5,977 bases of DNA from Gammaproteobacteria bacterium (GCA_019242385.1 JAFAVO010000028.1:1-5977), one strand, 5' to 3'. Shown: positions 1 to 5,918, counted from the first letter of the stretch. The notes: generated by a model from the sequence alone, not told the origin. Translations and numbers: made by a program.

Positions 1-235
1 GGCACCCTTCTGCCTGCTGGATGAGGTCGACGCACCGCTCGATGAGCACAACGTCGGCCGCTTCTGCGATATCGTCCGCGAGATGTCGAGCCGGGTGCAG
101 TTCGTGTTCATCACTCACAACAAGGGGACCATGGAGCTCGCCTCGCAGCTGATCGGTGTGACCATGAACGAGCCGGGAGTCTCGCGCCTCGTGACCGTCG
201 ATGTGGATGAGGCCGTGCGGCTCGCGGCCGTATGA
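1..235 (+). CDS. smc: Chromosome partition protein SMC, C-terminal end (5' truncated by window)
   Basis: This is the last 77 codons of an SMC ATPase; the reading frame begins at base 2 and the TGA stop is at 233-235. SMC forms a ring-shaped dimer with the ScpA/ScpB kleisin partners and organises and segregates the chromosome. The fragment opens directly in the C-terminal half of the ATPase head. The Walker B motif reads PFCLLDEVDAPLD, with the Mg-binding Asp at fragment residue 7 and the catalytic Glu at residue 8. The D-loop follows, and the H-loop is FVFITHNK with His at fragment residue 39. The end, LIGVTMNEPGVSRLVTVDVDEAV, is typical of gammaproteobacterial SMC rather than MukB. The N-terminal Walker A half, the coiled coils and the hinge lie upstream of the window. 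zipA starts 15 bp downstream on the same strand, so the two are probably co-transcribed. Confidence 0.96.
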   Translation, partial: APFCLLDEVDAPLDEHNVGRFCDIVREMSSRVQFVFITHNKGTMELASQLIGVTMNEPGVSRLVTVDVDEAVRLAAV

Positions 236-250
236 GCGGATGATCGGCTC

Positions 251-1195
251 ATGATGTCCGAGCTGCGCTGGGCGCTGCTGATCCTCGGCGTGCTGTTCAT
301 CGTGGCGCTCACCTTCTGGGAACGGCGGCGACCCCGCCAGGCGAGCGGCACGCTCGAGCGCACAGGGCTTAGGGATGGCGGCTCGGAGCCGCCGCCGCGC
401 ATGGTGCGCGGGCCGCCACTCACGCTCCCGGAGGTGCGGGTGCGCGAGCCGGTGGCGGCGGCGGAGCTGCCAGTCCTCGACACGCGGGATGAGCCGGAGC
501 TGCCGGTGCTCGAGCCGGCGGTGCACGAGCGGCACGAGCTCCATGAGATGCCGGATGCTCCTGCGCCGGTGTACGCCGAGGAGCCACCGCCTGAGGAGCC
601 AGCCCTCGAGGTGGCGGCGACCCCCGAGGACGAGGACACCGTGGATGACATTCCGGCTCTCGTCCTCGACGAGGAGGCCGCTGCGCGCGACTCAGCCGCG
701 CTCAATGCCGAGGCGCCCGCGCGTGGCGGTGAGGAGCTGCCGGGGCTCGCCGCACCCGGGGCGCCGGTGGTCGAGTGGCCGGCAGAGCACGAGCGCCGCA
801 TCCTCGCGTTGCGCCTGGTCGCGCCACAGCCTGAGCGCTTCGCCGGCCGCTCGCTCCGCCAGGCGCTCGCCGCCGAAGGGTTTCTCCTCGGGCAGTTCGC
901 CATCTTCCACAAACCGGACGATGAGCGGCGCGCGCTGCTGTCTGCCGCCAGTCTGACGCGGCCTGGCACGTTCGATATGGACACCATGGATTCGCAGCAC
1001 TACGGCGGACTGTCGCTGTTTGCGGTGCTGCCGGGCCCGAAGCCCGCGCGCCAGCTCTTCGATGAGCTCGTGTTCGCGGCGCGCAATCTCAACGAGCGCC
1101 TGCACGGTGTGCTGCAGGATGAGCAGGGGACTCCGCTGACGCCGGCGCGCATCGAGCAGTTGCGCGAGCAGCTGCGCGCCGGAGCCGCCAATTGA
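251..1195 (+). CDS. zipA: Cell division protein ZipA
   Basis: ZipA is an inner-membrane divisome protein that tethers FtsZ polymers to the membrane and helps recruit later division proteins. The 314-residue product is close to the usual size (about 330 in E. coli). Residues 6-22 form one hydrophobic helix after a short acidic N-terminus and are followed by WERRRPRQ, giving N-out/C-in topology by the positive-inside rule. Residues 24-175 are a low-complexity Pro/Glu/Ala linker. Residues about 178-310 match the ZipA C-terminal FtsZ-binding domain: GFLLGQFAIFHK at 210-221, ASLTRPGTFDMDTMDSQHYG at 233-252, and an end resembling the family's 'LTPxxIEQLREQL'. Two tandem ATGs (251, 254) are candidate starts. 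The GGA at 238-240 is only a weak ribosome-binding site, so coupling to smc is plausible. The stop overlaps the ligA start. The unusually acidic linker contains an ELPVL motif twice (residues 72-76 and 83-87). Confidence 0.95.
   Translation: MMSELRWALLILGVLFIVALTFWERRRPRQASGTLERTGLRDGGSEPPPRMVRGPPLTLPEVRVREPVAAAELPVLDTRDEPELPVLEPAVHERHELHEMPDAPAPVYAEEPPPEEPALEVAATPEDEDTVDDIPALVLDEEAAARDSAALNAEAPARGGEELPGLAAPGAPVVEWPAEHERRILALRLVAPQPERFAGRSLRQALAAEGFLLGQFAIFHKPDDERRALLSAASLTRPGTFDMDTMDSQHYGGLSLFAVLPGPKPARQLFDELVFAARNLNERLHGVLQDEQGTPLTPARIEQLREQLRAGAAN
1181..1184 (+). promoter_or_regulatory. Ribosome binding site deciding the ligA TTG start
   Basis: GGAG lies inside the last codons of zipA, 7 bases upstream of the TTG at 1192. 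This is ideal Shine-Dalgarno spacing. It supports TTG, rather than any downstream ATG or GTG, as the ligA start and suggests re-initiation by ribosomes finishing zipA. Confidence 0.7.
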
Positions 1196-3213
1196 CAGAC
1201 GCGGCGGCTGCGCGCGTCGCGCAGCTGCGAGCGGAGATTGCGCAGCACGACTACCGCTACTACGTGCTCGACGATCCGCTGGTCTCCGACGCCGAGTACG
1301 ACCGTCTAATGCAGGAGCTGCGGGCGCTCGAGGCTGCGCATCCGGCGCTCGTCAGCGCCGACTCGCCCACCCAACGCGTCTCCGGCACTCCGCGCGCAGG
1401 CTTCGGCGAGGTCGTGCACCAGGTGCCGATGCTCTCGCTCGACAACGCCTTCAGCGAGGACGACGTGCGCGGCTTCGATCGGCGCATCCACGAGCGCCTC
1501 GGCCGCAGCGGCGAGCTCGATTACGTGGCGGAGCCGAAGCTCGATGGGCTGGCGGTGAGCGTGATCTACCGCGCCGGCCGGCTCGAGCGCGCGGCCACGC
1601 GCGGCGATGGCATCACCGGGGAGGATGTCACGGCGAACGTGCGCACCATTCGCGCGGTGCCGCAGCGGCTACGCGGGACCTCGCCCGCCACCTTCGAGGC
1701 GCGCGGTGAGGTGTTCATGACCCTGGCGGGCTTTGCGCGCATGAACGAGCTCGCGCGCGCGCGCGGCGAGAAGGTGTTCGTCAACCCGCGCAATGCGGCG
1801 GCCGGGAGCCTGCGTCAGCTCGATGCGCGCATCACCGCCGCACGGCCGCTGAGCGCTTTTTTCTATGGCATCGGCGTGCTCGAGGGCGCAGCGGCGCCCG
1901 CGCGGCAGCGCGAGCTTCTCTACCTGCTGCGCTCGCTCGGGCTGCCGGTGTCGCCCGAGACGCGCACGGTACGCGGGGTGGAGGGCTGCCTCGAGTATTA
2001 CCGCGAGATCGGCGCGCGCCGCAGCTCGCTCCCGTACCAGATCGATGGCGTGGTCTACAAGCTCGACTCGCGCGCCGATCAGGACCGGCTCGGATTCATC
2101 TCGCGCGCACCCCGCTGGGCGATCGCGCACAAGTTCCCGCCCGATGAGGCCTTCACGGTGGTGCGCGACATCGGCTTCCAGGTCGGGCGCACGGGCGCGC
2201 TCACTCCGGTGGCCCGCCTCGAGCCGGTGTTCGTCAGCGGCGTGACCGTCAGCAGCGTGACGCTGCACAACATCGATGAGGTGCATCGCAAGGACGTGCG
2301 GGTCGGCGACACGGTGGTGGTGCGCCGTGCGGGCGATGTGATCCCGGAGGTGGTGAGCGTGGTGCTGGACAAGCGCCCGCCCGGCACGCAGCCGCTCGAG
2401 CTGCCCGAGCGTTGCCCGGTGTGTCACTCGCAGGTGCTGCGTGCGGCCGGCGAGGCGGTGGCGCGCTGTACCGGAGGGTTCACCTGCCGTGCCCAGCGCC
2501 AGGAGTCGCTGCGCCACTTCGCCAGCCGCCGCGCGCTCGACATCGAAGGACTCGGCGACAAGCTCATCGAGCAGCTCGTCGAGCGCGATGCCGTGCGTAC
2601 GCCGGCTGATCTCTACTCCCTCACCACCGCGCAGCTTGCCGAGCTCGACCGCATGGCAGAGAAGTCGGCCGCTAATCTGATCGCGGCCATCGACCGCAGC
2701 CGTCGCACCACACTGCCGCGCCTGCTCTACGGGCTCGGCATCCGCGAAGTGGGTGAGGCCACGGCGCTGGCGCTGGCACGCCACTTCGGCTCGCTCGAGC
2801 GACTGATGGAGTCCGACGAGACCGCCATTCAGCAGGTGCCGGACGTCGGGCCGGTGGTGGCCGCGCACGTCGCCGCTTTCTTCGCTTCAGAGGATCATCG
2901 GCGCGTCATCGAGGCGTTACGTGCGCAGGGTGTCAGCTGGCCCGACATGCCGGCAGCTTCTGCCGGCGGGCACAGCCTTAGCGGGCGCACCTTCGTCATC
3001 ACCGGAACGCTCGCGGCGATGACGCGCGAGCAGGCGCAGGAGGCGCTCAGTGCCCGCGGCGCCAAGGTCGCGGCCAGTGTCTCGAAGAAGACGAGCTTCG
3101 TGGTCGCCGGCAGTGAGGCAGGCTCGAAGCTCGCGCGCGCGCGCGAGCTGGGGCTGCCGGTGCTCGATGAGCAGGAATTTCTCGCGCTGCTCGAGCGCGA
3201 GAAACCGCCCTGA
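1192..3213 (+). CDS. ligA: NAD-dependent DNA ligase LigA
   Basis: LigA seals nicks during replication (Okazaki fragments) and repair, using NAD+ to form an enzyme-AMP intermediate. The 673 residues match the standard full length (671 in E. coli). In order: domain Ia at about 1-70 (HDYRYYVLDDP at 19-29, SDAEYDRLMQEL at 32-43), which binds the nicotinamide half of NAD+; the adenylation domain at about 71-318, with motif I KLDG (catalytic Lys116), TRGDG at 136-140, RGEVF at 171-175, DGVVYK ending at Lys290, and WAIAHKFP with Lys314; the OB fold at about 321-400 (VGRTGALTPVARLEPV); a Zn finger with Cys408, Cys411, Cys426 and Cys432; helix-hairpin-helix repeats at about 435-585 (GLGIREVGEAT, VPDVGPVVAAHV); and a BRCT domain at about 594-673. 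All key residues are present. The TTG start overlaps the zipA stop by 4 bp (ATTGA junction) behind a GGAG. Alignment of the N-terminus with E. coli LigA supports this start. It is the last gene of the smc-zipA-ligA unit. Confidence 0.98.
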   Translation: MTDAAAARVAQLRAEIAQHDYRYYVLDDPLVSDAEYDRLMQELRALEAAHPALVSADSPTQRVSGTPRAGFGEVVHQVPMLSLDNAFSEDDVRGFDRRIHERLGRSGELDYVAEPKLDGLAVSVIYRAGRLERAATRGDGITGEDVTANVRTIRAVPQRLRGTSPATFEARGEVFMTLAGFARMNELARARGEKVFVNPRNAAAGSLRQLDARITAARPLSAFFYGIGVLEGAAAPARQRELLYLLRSLGLPVSPETRTVRGVEGCLEYYREIGARRSSLPYQIDGVVYKLDSRADQDRLGFISRAPRWAIAHKFPPDEAFTVVRDIGFQVGRTGALTPVARLEPVFVSGVTVSSVTLHNIDEVHRKDVRVGDTVVVRRAGDVIPEVVSVVLDKRPPGTQPLELPERCPVCHSQVLRAAGEAVARCTGGFTCRAQRQESLRHFASRRALDIEGLGDKLIEQLVERDAVRTPADLYSLTTAQLAELDRMAEKSAANLIAAIDRSRRTTLPRLLYGLGIREVGEATALALARHFGSLERLMESDETAIQQVPDVGPVVAAHVAAFFASEDHRRVIEALRAQGVSWPDMPAASAGGHSLSGRTFVITGTLAAMTREQAQEALSARGAKVAASVSKKTSFVVAGSEAGSKLARARELGLPVLDEQEFLALLEREKPP

Positions 3214-3238
3214 GCGCGCAGCTCCAGACAGGCACGAG

Positions 3239-3270
3239 CGACAGCGGCGACTGTCACGCCGCCGCTGCCG
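3239..3270. terminator. Possible bidirectional hairpin between convergent ligA and the ppiC-type gene
   Basis: The 69-bp gap between the two convergent stop codons contains a perfect 8-bp GC-rich inverted repeat, CAGCGGCG (3242-3249) with CGCCGCTG (3260-3267), around a 10-base loop. Past one mismatch there are two more base pairs. No T-run follows on either strand, so it is not a canonical intrinsic terminator. The call rests on its position between convergent genes and on the hairpin alone. Confidence 0.35.
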
Positions 3271-3282
3271 ACTCGCGCGGAC

Positions 3283-4260
3283 TCAGTCCTTCTGCGGAGT
3301 GCCGGCCGGTGGCGGTGCGGGCGCAGCCGGCGGTGGCGTTGGCGCAGCGCCCGGTGCAGCAGGCGGGGCGCCTGCAGCCGGAGGCTTCGGCGCCGGCGGC
3401 GTGGCACCCGGTGCGGCCGGTGCGGCGCCCGTCGTCTTGTCGAGGGACTTCTCGACCTTTGCGTTGCGCAGCAGCTCATCCTGGTACAAGCGGAACTTCT
3501 TCCCCTGCACCACCTGCACGAGCCGCTGCCGCACCTGATCGAAGGGCGGCGGAGTGACCTCGCGCGTCTCGAGCAGCTGAATCACGTGCCAGCCGTACTG
3601 AGTCTGCACCGGCTTGCGAGTGAACTCGCCCGGCTTGAGCGCCATCACGGCGCCGGCAAACTCCGGCACCATGCGGCTCGGCGTGAACCAGCCGAGATCG
3701 CCGCCGTTGCTCTTGGAGGAATCCATCGACTCGGACTTGGCGAGTGCGTCGAACTTCTCACCCTTCTCGAGCCGGTCGATGATCTTCTGCGCGAACTGCT
3801 CGGTCGCCACCAGGATGTGGCGGGCGTGGTATTCGGTCTTCGGCATCGCAGCGAGCTGCGTCTCGTACTCGGCGCGCAGCTCCTGCTCGGTCGGCTGCCG
3901 GTCCTTCAGGTAACGCTCCTGTACCGCCTGCTCGAGCACGTTCAGCCGTGCGAGCTGCAGCATGAAGGCCGCATCGCCGCTCTTGTCGAGACCCTCCTTG
4001 ACAGCCTGCTCGGCGACCACCTGGGCGCGGATCAGGTTGTCGAGCGCCACATTGCGTTGCTCGGCGGGAATATCCGCGGGGGATTTTCCGCCGGTCACGC
4101 CCTTGATGTAGAAGTCATAGAAGTTCTGCGTGATCGGCGTCCCGTTCACGGTGGCGACCGGCGGGGAGTTGTCGCTCACGCCGGTGCCCCCAGTCTTGGG
4201 CTGGCAGGCGGCGAGCGCGGCGAGCGTTGCAAGGAGAAGCAGGAGTCGCGAATGATTCAT
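3283..4260 (-). CDS. Lipoprotein parvulin-type peptidyl-prolyl cis-trans isomerase (PpiC/SurA-like)
   Basis: This is a 325-residue predicted envelope foldase. Residues 1-19 form a lipoprotein signal peptide: Arg5, a Leu/Ala hydrophobic core, and lipobox LAAC with acylated Cys19. Gln20 at position +2 is not an inner-membrane retention signal, so outer-membrane, periplasm-facing anchoring is expected. Residues about 34-135 are a helical SurA-N-like chaperone region (VATVNGTPITQNFYDFYIKG, then charged helices). Residues about 142-233 are a PPIC/rotamase domain: YHARHILV with His148, SNGGDLGWFTPSRMVPEF, ALKPGEFT, and QYGWHVIQLLE with His225. Residues 279-322 are almost only Pro, Ala and Gly. The likely role is isomerising prolyl bonds in, or chaperoning, exported proteins; the exact substrate is not visible. 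The ATG at 4258-4260 has a weak GGAA 6-10 bases upstream. It lies 89 bp downstream of the bolA-family gene on the same strand and could share its transcript. It is shorter than SurA and has one isomerase domain, so I give no gene symbol. Confidence 0.93.
   Translation of the reverse strand: MNHSRLLLLLATLAALAACQPKTGGTGVSDNSPPVATVNGTPITQNFYDFYIKGVTGGKSPADIPAEQRNVALDNLIRAQVVAEQAVKEGLDKSGDAAFMLQLARLNVLEQAVQERYLKDRQPTEQELRAEYETQLAAMPKTEYHARHILVATEQFAQKIIDRLEKGEKFDALAKSESMDSSKSNGGDLGWFTPSRMVPEFAGAVMALKPGEFTRKPVQTQYGWHVIQLLETREVTPPPFDQVRQRLVQVVQGKKFRLYQDELLRNAKVEKSLDKTTGAAPAAPGATPPAPKPPAAGAPPAAPGAAPTPPPAAPAPPPAGTPQKD
3295..3426 (-). repeat. Pro/Ala/Gly-rich low-complexity coding repeat (C-terminal tail of the isomerase)
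   Basis: About 44 codons (residues 279-322 of the isomerase) encode an irregular Pro-Ala-Gly tail with recurring units such as APAAPGA, PPAAGAPPAAPGAAP and PPPAAPAPPPAG. At DNA level this is a G/C-only-like run of degenerate GCC/CCG/GGC-type triplets. Such tracts slip easily during replication, so its length may vary between strains. The frame stays open to a normal TGA at 3283-3285, so I see no frameshift. Confidence 0.8.
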
Positions 4261-4349
4261 ACGGGTTTCCGTGGTTGCCTTGGGCAGAGATTTGAGAACA
4301 CGATGAGCTGAGAGCCCGCTGTCGGGATTGTCAGGTTCTTGTCGCAGGC
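4261..4349 (-). other. Intergenic spacer between the bolA-family gene and the isomerase gene
   Basis: Read on the minus strand, this 89-bp gap has a CTGACA (-35-like, 4329-4334), but no convincing -10 lies 16-18 bp downstream of it. A TCAAAT (4290-4295) also lacks a partner. I see no hairpin followed by a T-run. Either the isomerase gene is read through from yciB-bolA, or it has a promoter that does not fit the sigma-70 consensus. Confidence 0.4.
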
Positions 4350-4622
4350 TCAGGCCGGCTCCTCGGGGGTGCGGGCCACGATGTTGAGTGCATGTATCGA
4401 GCCGCTCAGCAGCGGTGCCACCGCCGCATAAACCAGGCGGTGCCGCTCGAGCGAAGAGCGGCCGCGGAAAGCTTCGGCGACGACCTTGACGCGGTAGTGA
4501 CCGCCGCTGCGCGCACCCGGGTGGCCAGCGTGCGCGGCGCTGTCGTCGGCGATCTCGAGGGTGCTCGGCGCAAAAGCCTGCTCGAGCGCGCTGCGCAGCT
4601 GCGCCATCACCAGCTGGTTCAT
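4350..4622 (-). CDS. BolA family protein
   Basis: This 90-residue protein is the full length of a compact BolA-fold protein. BolA proteins work with monothiol glutaredoxins in iron-sulfur cluster handling, and some affect cell shape and stress responses. Visible family features are HAGHPGARSGGHYRVKVV (residues 31-48) with His31 and His34 in the variable metal-ligand loop, then AFRGRSSLERHRLVYAAVAPLL with the conserved His61, and the C-terminal SIHALNIVARTPEE with His77. The histidine-bearing loop suits the BolA-H type seen in many beta- and gammaproteobacteria. The ATG at 4620-4622 overlaps the yciB stop in an ATGA arrangement, implying translational coupling; no clear Shine-Dalgarno is seen. 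Met6 (4605-4607) is an alternative start. The frame stays open further upstream to 5783, but that extension is antisense or out of frame to yciB and yciO and is not protein-like. It could act near yciB in an envelope or shape role, which is inference. Confidence 0.93.
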   Translation of the reverse strand: MNQLVMAQLRSALEQAFAPSTLEIADDSAAHAGHPGARSGGHYRVKVVAEAFRGRSSLERHRLVYAAVAPLLSGSIHALNIVARTPEEPA

Positions 4623-5194
4623 CGCGGCGTATCGGAGGCGGGCGCAGATGCGGGCAGCTCGCCTGCGCTGCGGCTCAACCACAGCATCTGCAGCGCCATG
4701 AAGACGAAGGTGAGGAGCGCCAGCCCGAAGAGCTTGAAATACACCCAGGTGCGCTCGCTCGCGCCGTACGCGACCGCGAGGTTGAGCCCACCGAGCAGCA
4801 GGTAGAACAGGGCCGAGCATACGTTCATCAGCCGCCACTGCCGCTCGCTCACCGCGGCGCGGCCCGCCAGCGCCGGCTCGAGGAAGCGTTGCGTCAGCGT
4901 GCGCTCGCCGATCCAGAAGCTTCCCACGAAGGCGATGCTCACCAGCCAGAAAAGCACCGTCGGCTTCCACTGGATGAACAGGCGGTTGTGCAGCAGCAGG
5001 GTCGCCGACCCGAGCAGCAGCACCAGCAGTGCCGAGAGCGCGTGCAGCGGTGGAATGCGTCGCAGTCGCAGCCAGTCGAAAGCGAGCAGTGCCAGCATGG
5101 CGAGCATCAGCACGCCGGTCGCGGCGTACAGCCCGCGCAGCGAATAGGTCACGAAGAACGCCACGAGCGGCGCAAACTCGGCAAGAGCCTGCAT
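4619..5194 (-). CDS. yciB: Septation protein A / inner membrane-spanning protein YciB
   Basis: YciB (also called IspZ or septation protein A) is a polytopic inner-membrane protein linked in enterobacteria and Shigella to cell envelope synthesis and septation; its molecular activity is not settled. The 191-residue product is slightly longer than E. coli YciB (179). It shows about five hydrophobic segments: roughly residues 5-17, 22-40, 50-68, 78-95, and a C-terminal pair at 122-143 and 152-173. Family signatures are the N-terminal EFAPLVAFF, LLLHNRLFIQWKPTVLFW at 66-83, the Trp120/Asn124 region of W(R)LMNVCSALFYLLLGGLN, and WVYFKLFGL at 150-158. The C-terminal tail (about 175-191) is Ser/Ala/Pro-rich and non-conserved. 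The ATG at 5192-5194 aligns with the E. coli start. No strong ribosome-binding site is visible (an AGG lies 13 bases away). It is the first gene of the minus-strand group and overlaps the bolA-family start by 4 bp. It diverges from yciO across a 91-bp gap. Confidence 0.96.
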   Translation of the reverse strand: MQALAEFAPLVAFFVTYSLRGLYAATGVLMLAMLALLAFDWLRLRRIPPLHALSALLVLLLGSATLLLHNRLFIQWKPTVLFWLVSIAFVGSFWIGERTLTQRFLEPALAGRAAVSERQWRLMNVCSALFYLLLGGLNLAVAYGASERTWVYFKLFGLALLTFVFMALQMLWLSRSAGELPASAPASDTPR

Positions 5195-5238
5195 GGGAGC
5201 GCTGGAACCTGAAGAGTGAACCGTATAAGCGGCAGAGG

Positions 5239-5260
5239 GCCGCGTATATTGTCACGCGGC
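5239..5260. promoter_or_regulatory. Inverted repeat in the yciB/yciO divergent intergenic region
   Basis: The 91-bp region 5195-5285 holds a perfect 7-bp inverted repeat, GCCGCGT (5239-5245) and ACGCGGC (5254-5260), around 8 central bases. It overlaps a TATATT (5245-5250, -10-like on the plus strand) and a GTGACA (5250-5255 on the minus strand, 5 of 6 matches to the -35 consensus). The minus strand also has TTATAC (5223-5228), but it sits 21 bp from that -35, which is too far for a typical promoter. A dyad between divergent genes could be an operator, but no known regulator is recognised and no promoter can be firmly assigned. Confidence 0.35.
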
Positions 5261-5285
5261 GCGGCCGCCTGCCACGGGTTTTCAC

Positions 5286-5918
5286 TTGGCCGAGTATCTC
5301 GAGTTGCATCCACTCAACCCGCAGCCGCGCCTGGTCCGCCGGGCTGCCGAGGTGGTGCGCGCCGGGGGGCTCATCGCCTACCCGACGGACTCCTGCTACG
5401 CACTCGGCTGGCACATGGGAGACAAACACGCCCTGGAGCGTGTGCGGCGCATCCGCCAGGCCGACCGTCATCACCACTTCACGTTGGTCTGTGCGAACCT
5501 TGCGCAGATCGGCCGCTTCGCCCGGATCGAGACCTGGCAGTTCCGCATGCTGCGCACGTGCCTGCCAGGTCCCTATACGTTCCTGCTGCGGGCAACGCGC
5601 GCGACGCCCCGGCGTCTGCAACACGAGCGGCGGCGCACCATCGGCGTACGCATCCCCGATCACCCGGTGCCGCGGCTGCTGCTCGCAGAGCTCGGCGAGC
5701 CGCTCATGAGCTCGACGCTGCTGTTGCCGGCGGATGAGCGGCCGCTCACCGCTGGCCGTGAGATCGAGACGCGTCTCGGCCACGACATCGACGCCGTGCT
5801 CGATGGTGGCGACTGTGGCATCGAGCCGACGACCGTGGTCGACCTGTCGGTCACGCCACCGCTCATCGTCCGCGAGGGCAAGGGCGCGCTCGGTCCGATC
5901 ATGGGCCGTGCGCTATAA
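5286..5918 (+). CDS. yciO: YciO, Sua5/YrdC/TsaC-like threonylcarbamoyl-AMP synthase family protein
   Basis: This 210-residue protein matches the YciO branch of the YrdC/Sua5 family (E. coli YciO is 206). Family relatives TsaC/Sua5 make L-threonylcarbamoyl-AMP from Thr, bicarbonate and ATP for the tRNA t6A modification. Whether YciO does the same physiologically is unclear, so I do not assign that reaction firmly. Diagnostic stretches are HPLNPQPRLVRRAAEVVRAG at 8-27, YPTDSCYALG at 32-41, RRIRQADRHHHFTLVC at 54-69, PGPYTFLL at 94-101, RRTIGVRIPDHP at 116-127, EPLMSSTLLLP at 138-148, PTTVVDL at 181-187 and the near-terminal VREGKG. The TsaC 'KxR...KP' and 'SAN' signatures are replaced, as expected of YciO. 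The start is TTG at 5286: the only in-frame start candidate after the upstream TAA at 5226-5228, with GGG 7 bases before it and an N-terminus that lines up with E. coli YciO. The gene diverges from yciB. Confidence 0.95.
   Translation: MAEYLELHPLNPQPRLVRRAAEVVRAGGLIAYPTDSCYALGWHMGDKHALERVRRIRQADRHHHFTLVCANLAQIGRFARIETWQFRMLRTCLPGPYTFLLRATRATPRRLQHERRRTIGVRIPDHPVPRLLLAELGEPLMSSTLLLPADERPLTAGREIETRLGHDIDAVLDGGDCGIEPTTVVDLSVTPPLIVREGKGALGPIMGRAL

Noticed and set aside
115..987. Minus-strand open frame of 290 codons antisense to the smc end and zipA
   Set aside because: The product is an extreme Ser/Arg/Gly low-complexity protein mirroring the zipA linker codons. smc and zipA are clearly the real genes.
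1669..2868. Minus-strand open frame of 399 codons antisense to ligA
   Set aside because: It lies wholly inside a complete, fully conserved ligA. Its product is Arg/His/Ala-rich with no recognisable domain, as expected of the complement of GC-rich codons.
3295..3426. CRISPR or tandem-repeat array in the GC-rich tract
   Set aside because: The units are irregular, there are no equal-length spacers, and the frame is open and continuous as Pro/Ala/Gly codons of the isomerase.
3586..4311. Plus-strand open frame of 241 codons antisense to the isomerase gene
   Set aside because: The opposite strand encodes a lipoprotein signal, SurA-like region and PPIC domain with the expected residues. The plus-strand product has no recognisable features.
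4290..4334. CTGACA and TCAAAT as a promoter pair for the isomerase gene
   Set aside because: The hexamers are 33 bp apart, far beyond sigma-70 spacing, and neither has an acceptable partner at 16-18 bp.
5261..5268. GCGGCCGC palindrome near the yciO start
   Set aside because: An 8-bp all-G/C palindrome is unremarkable at this base composition and has no matching partner nearby.
4350..5783. A single 477-codon minus-strand protein
   Set aside because: Only its last 90 codons are protein-like (the BolA family). The upstream part overlaps yciB in another frame and is antisense to yciO, so the true start is at 4622.
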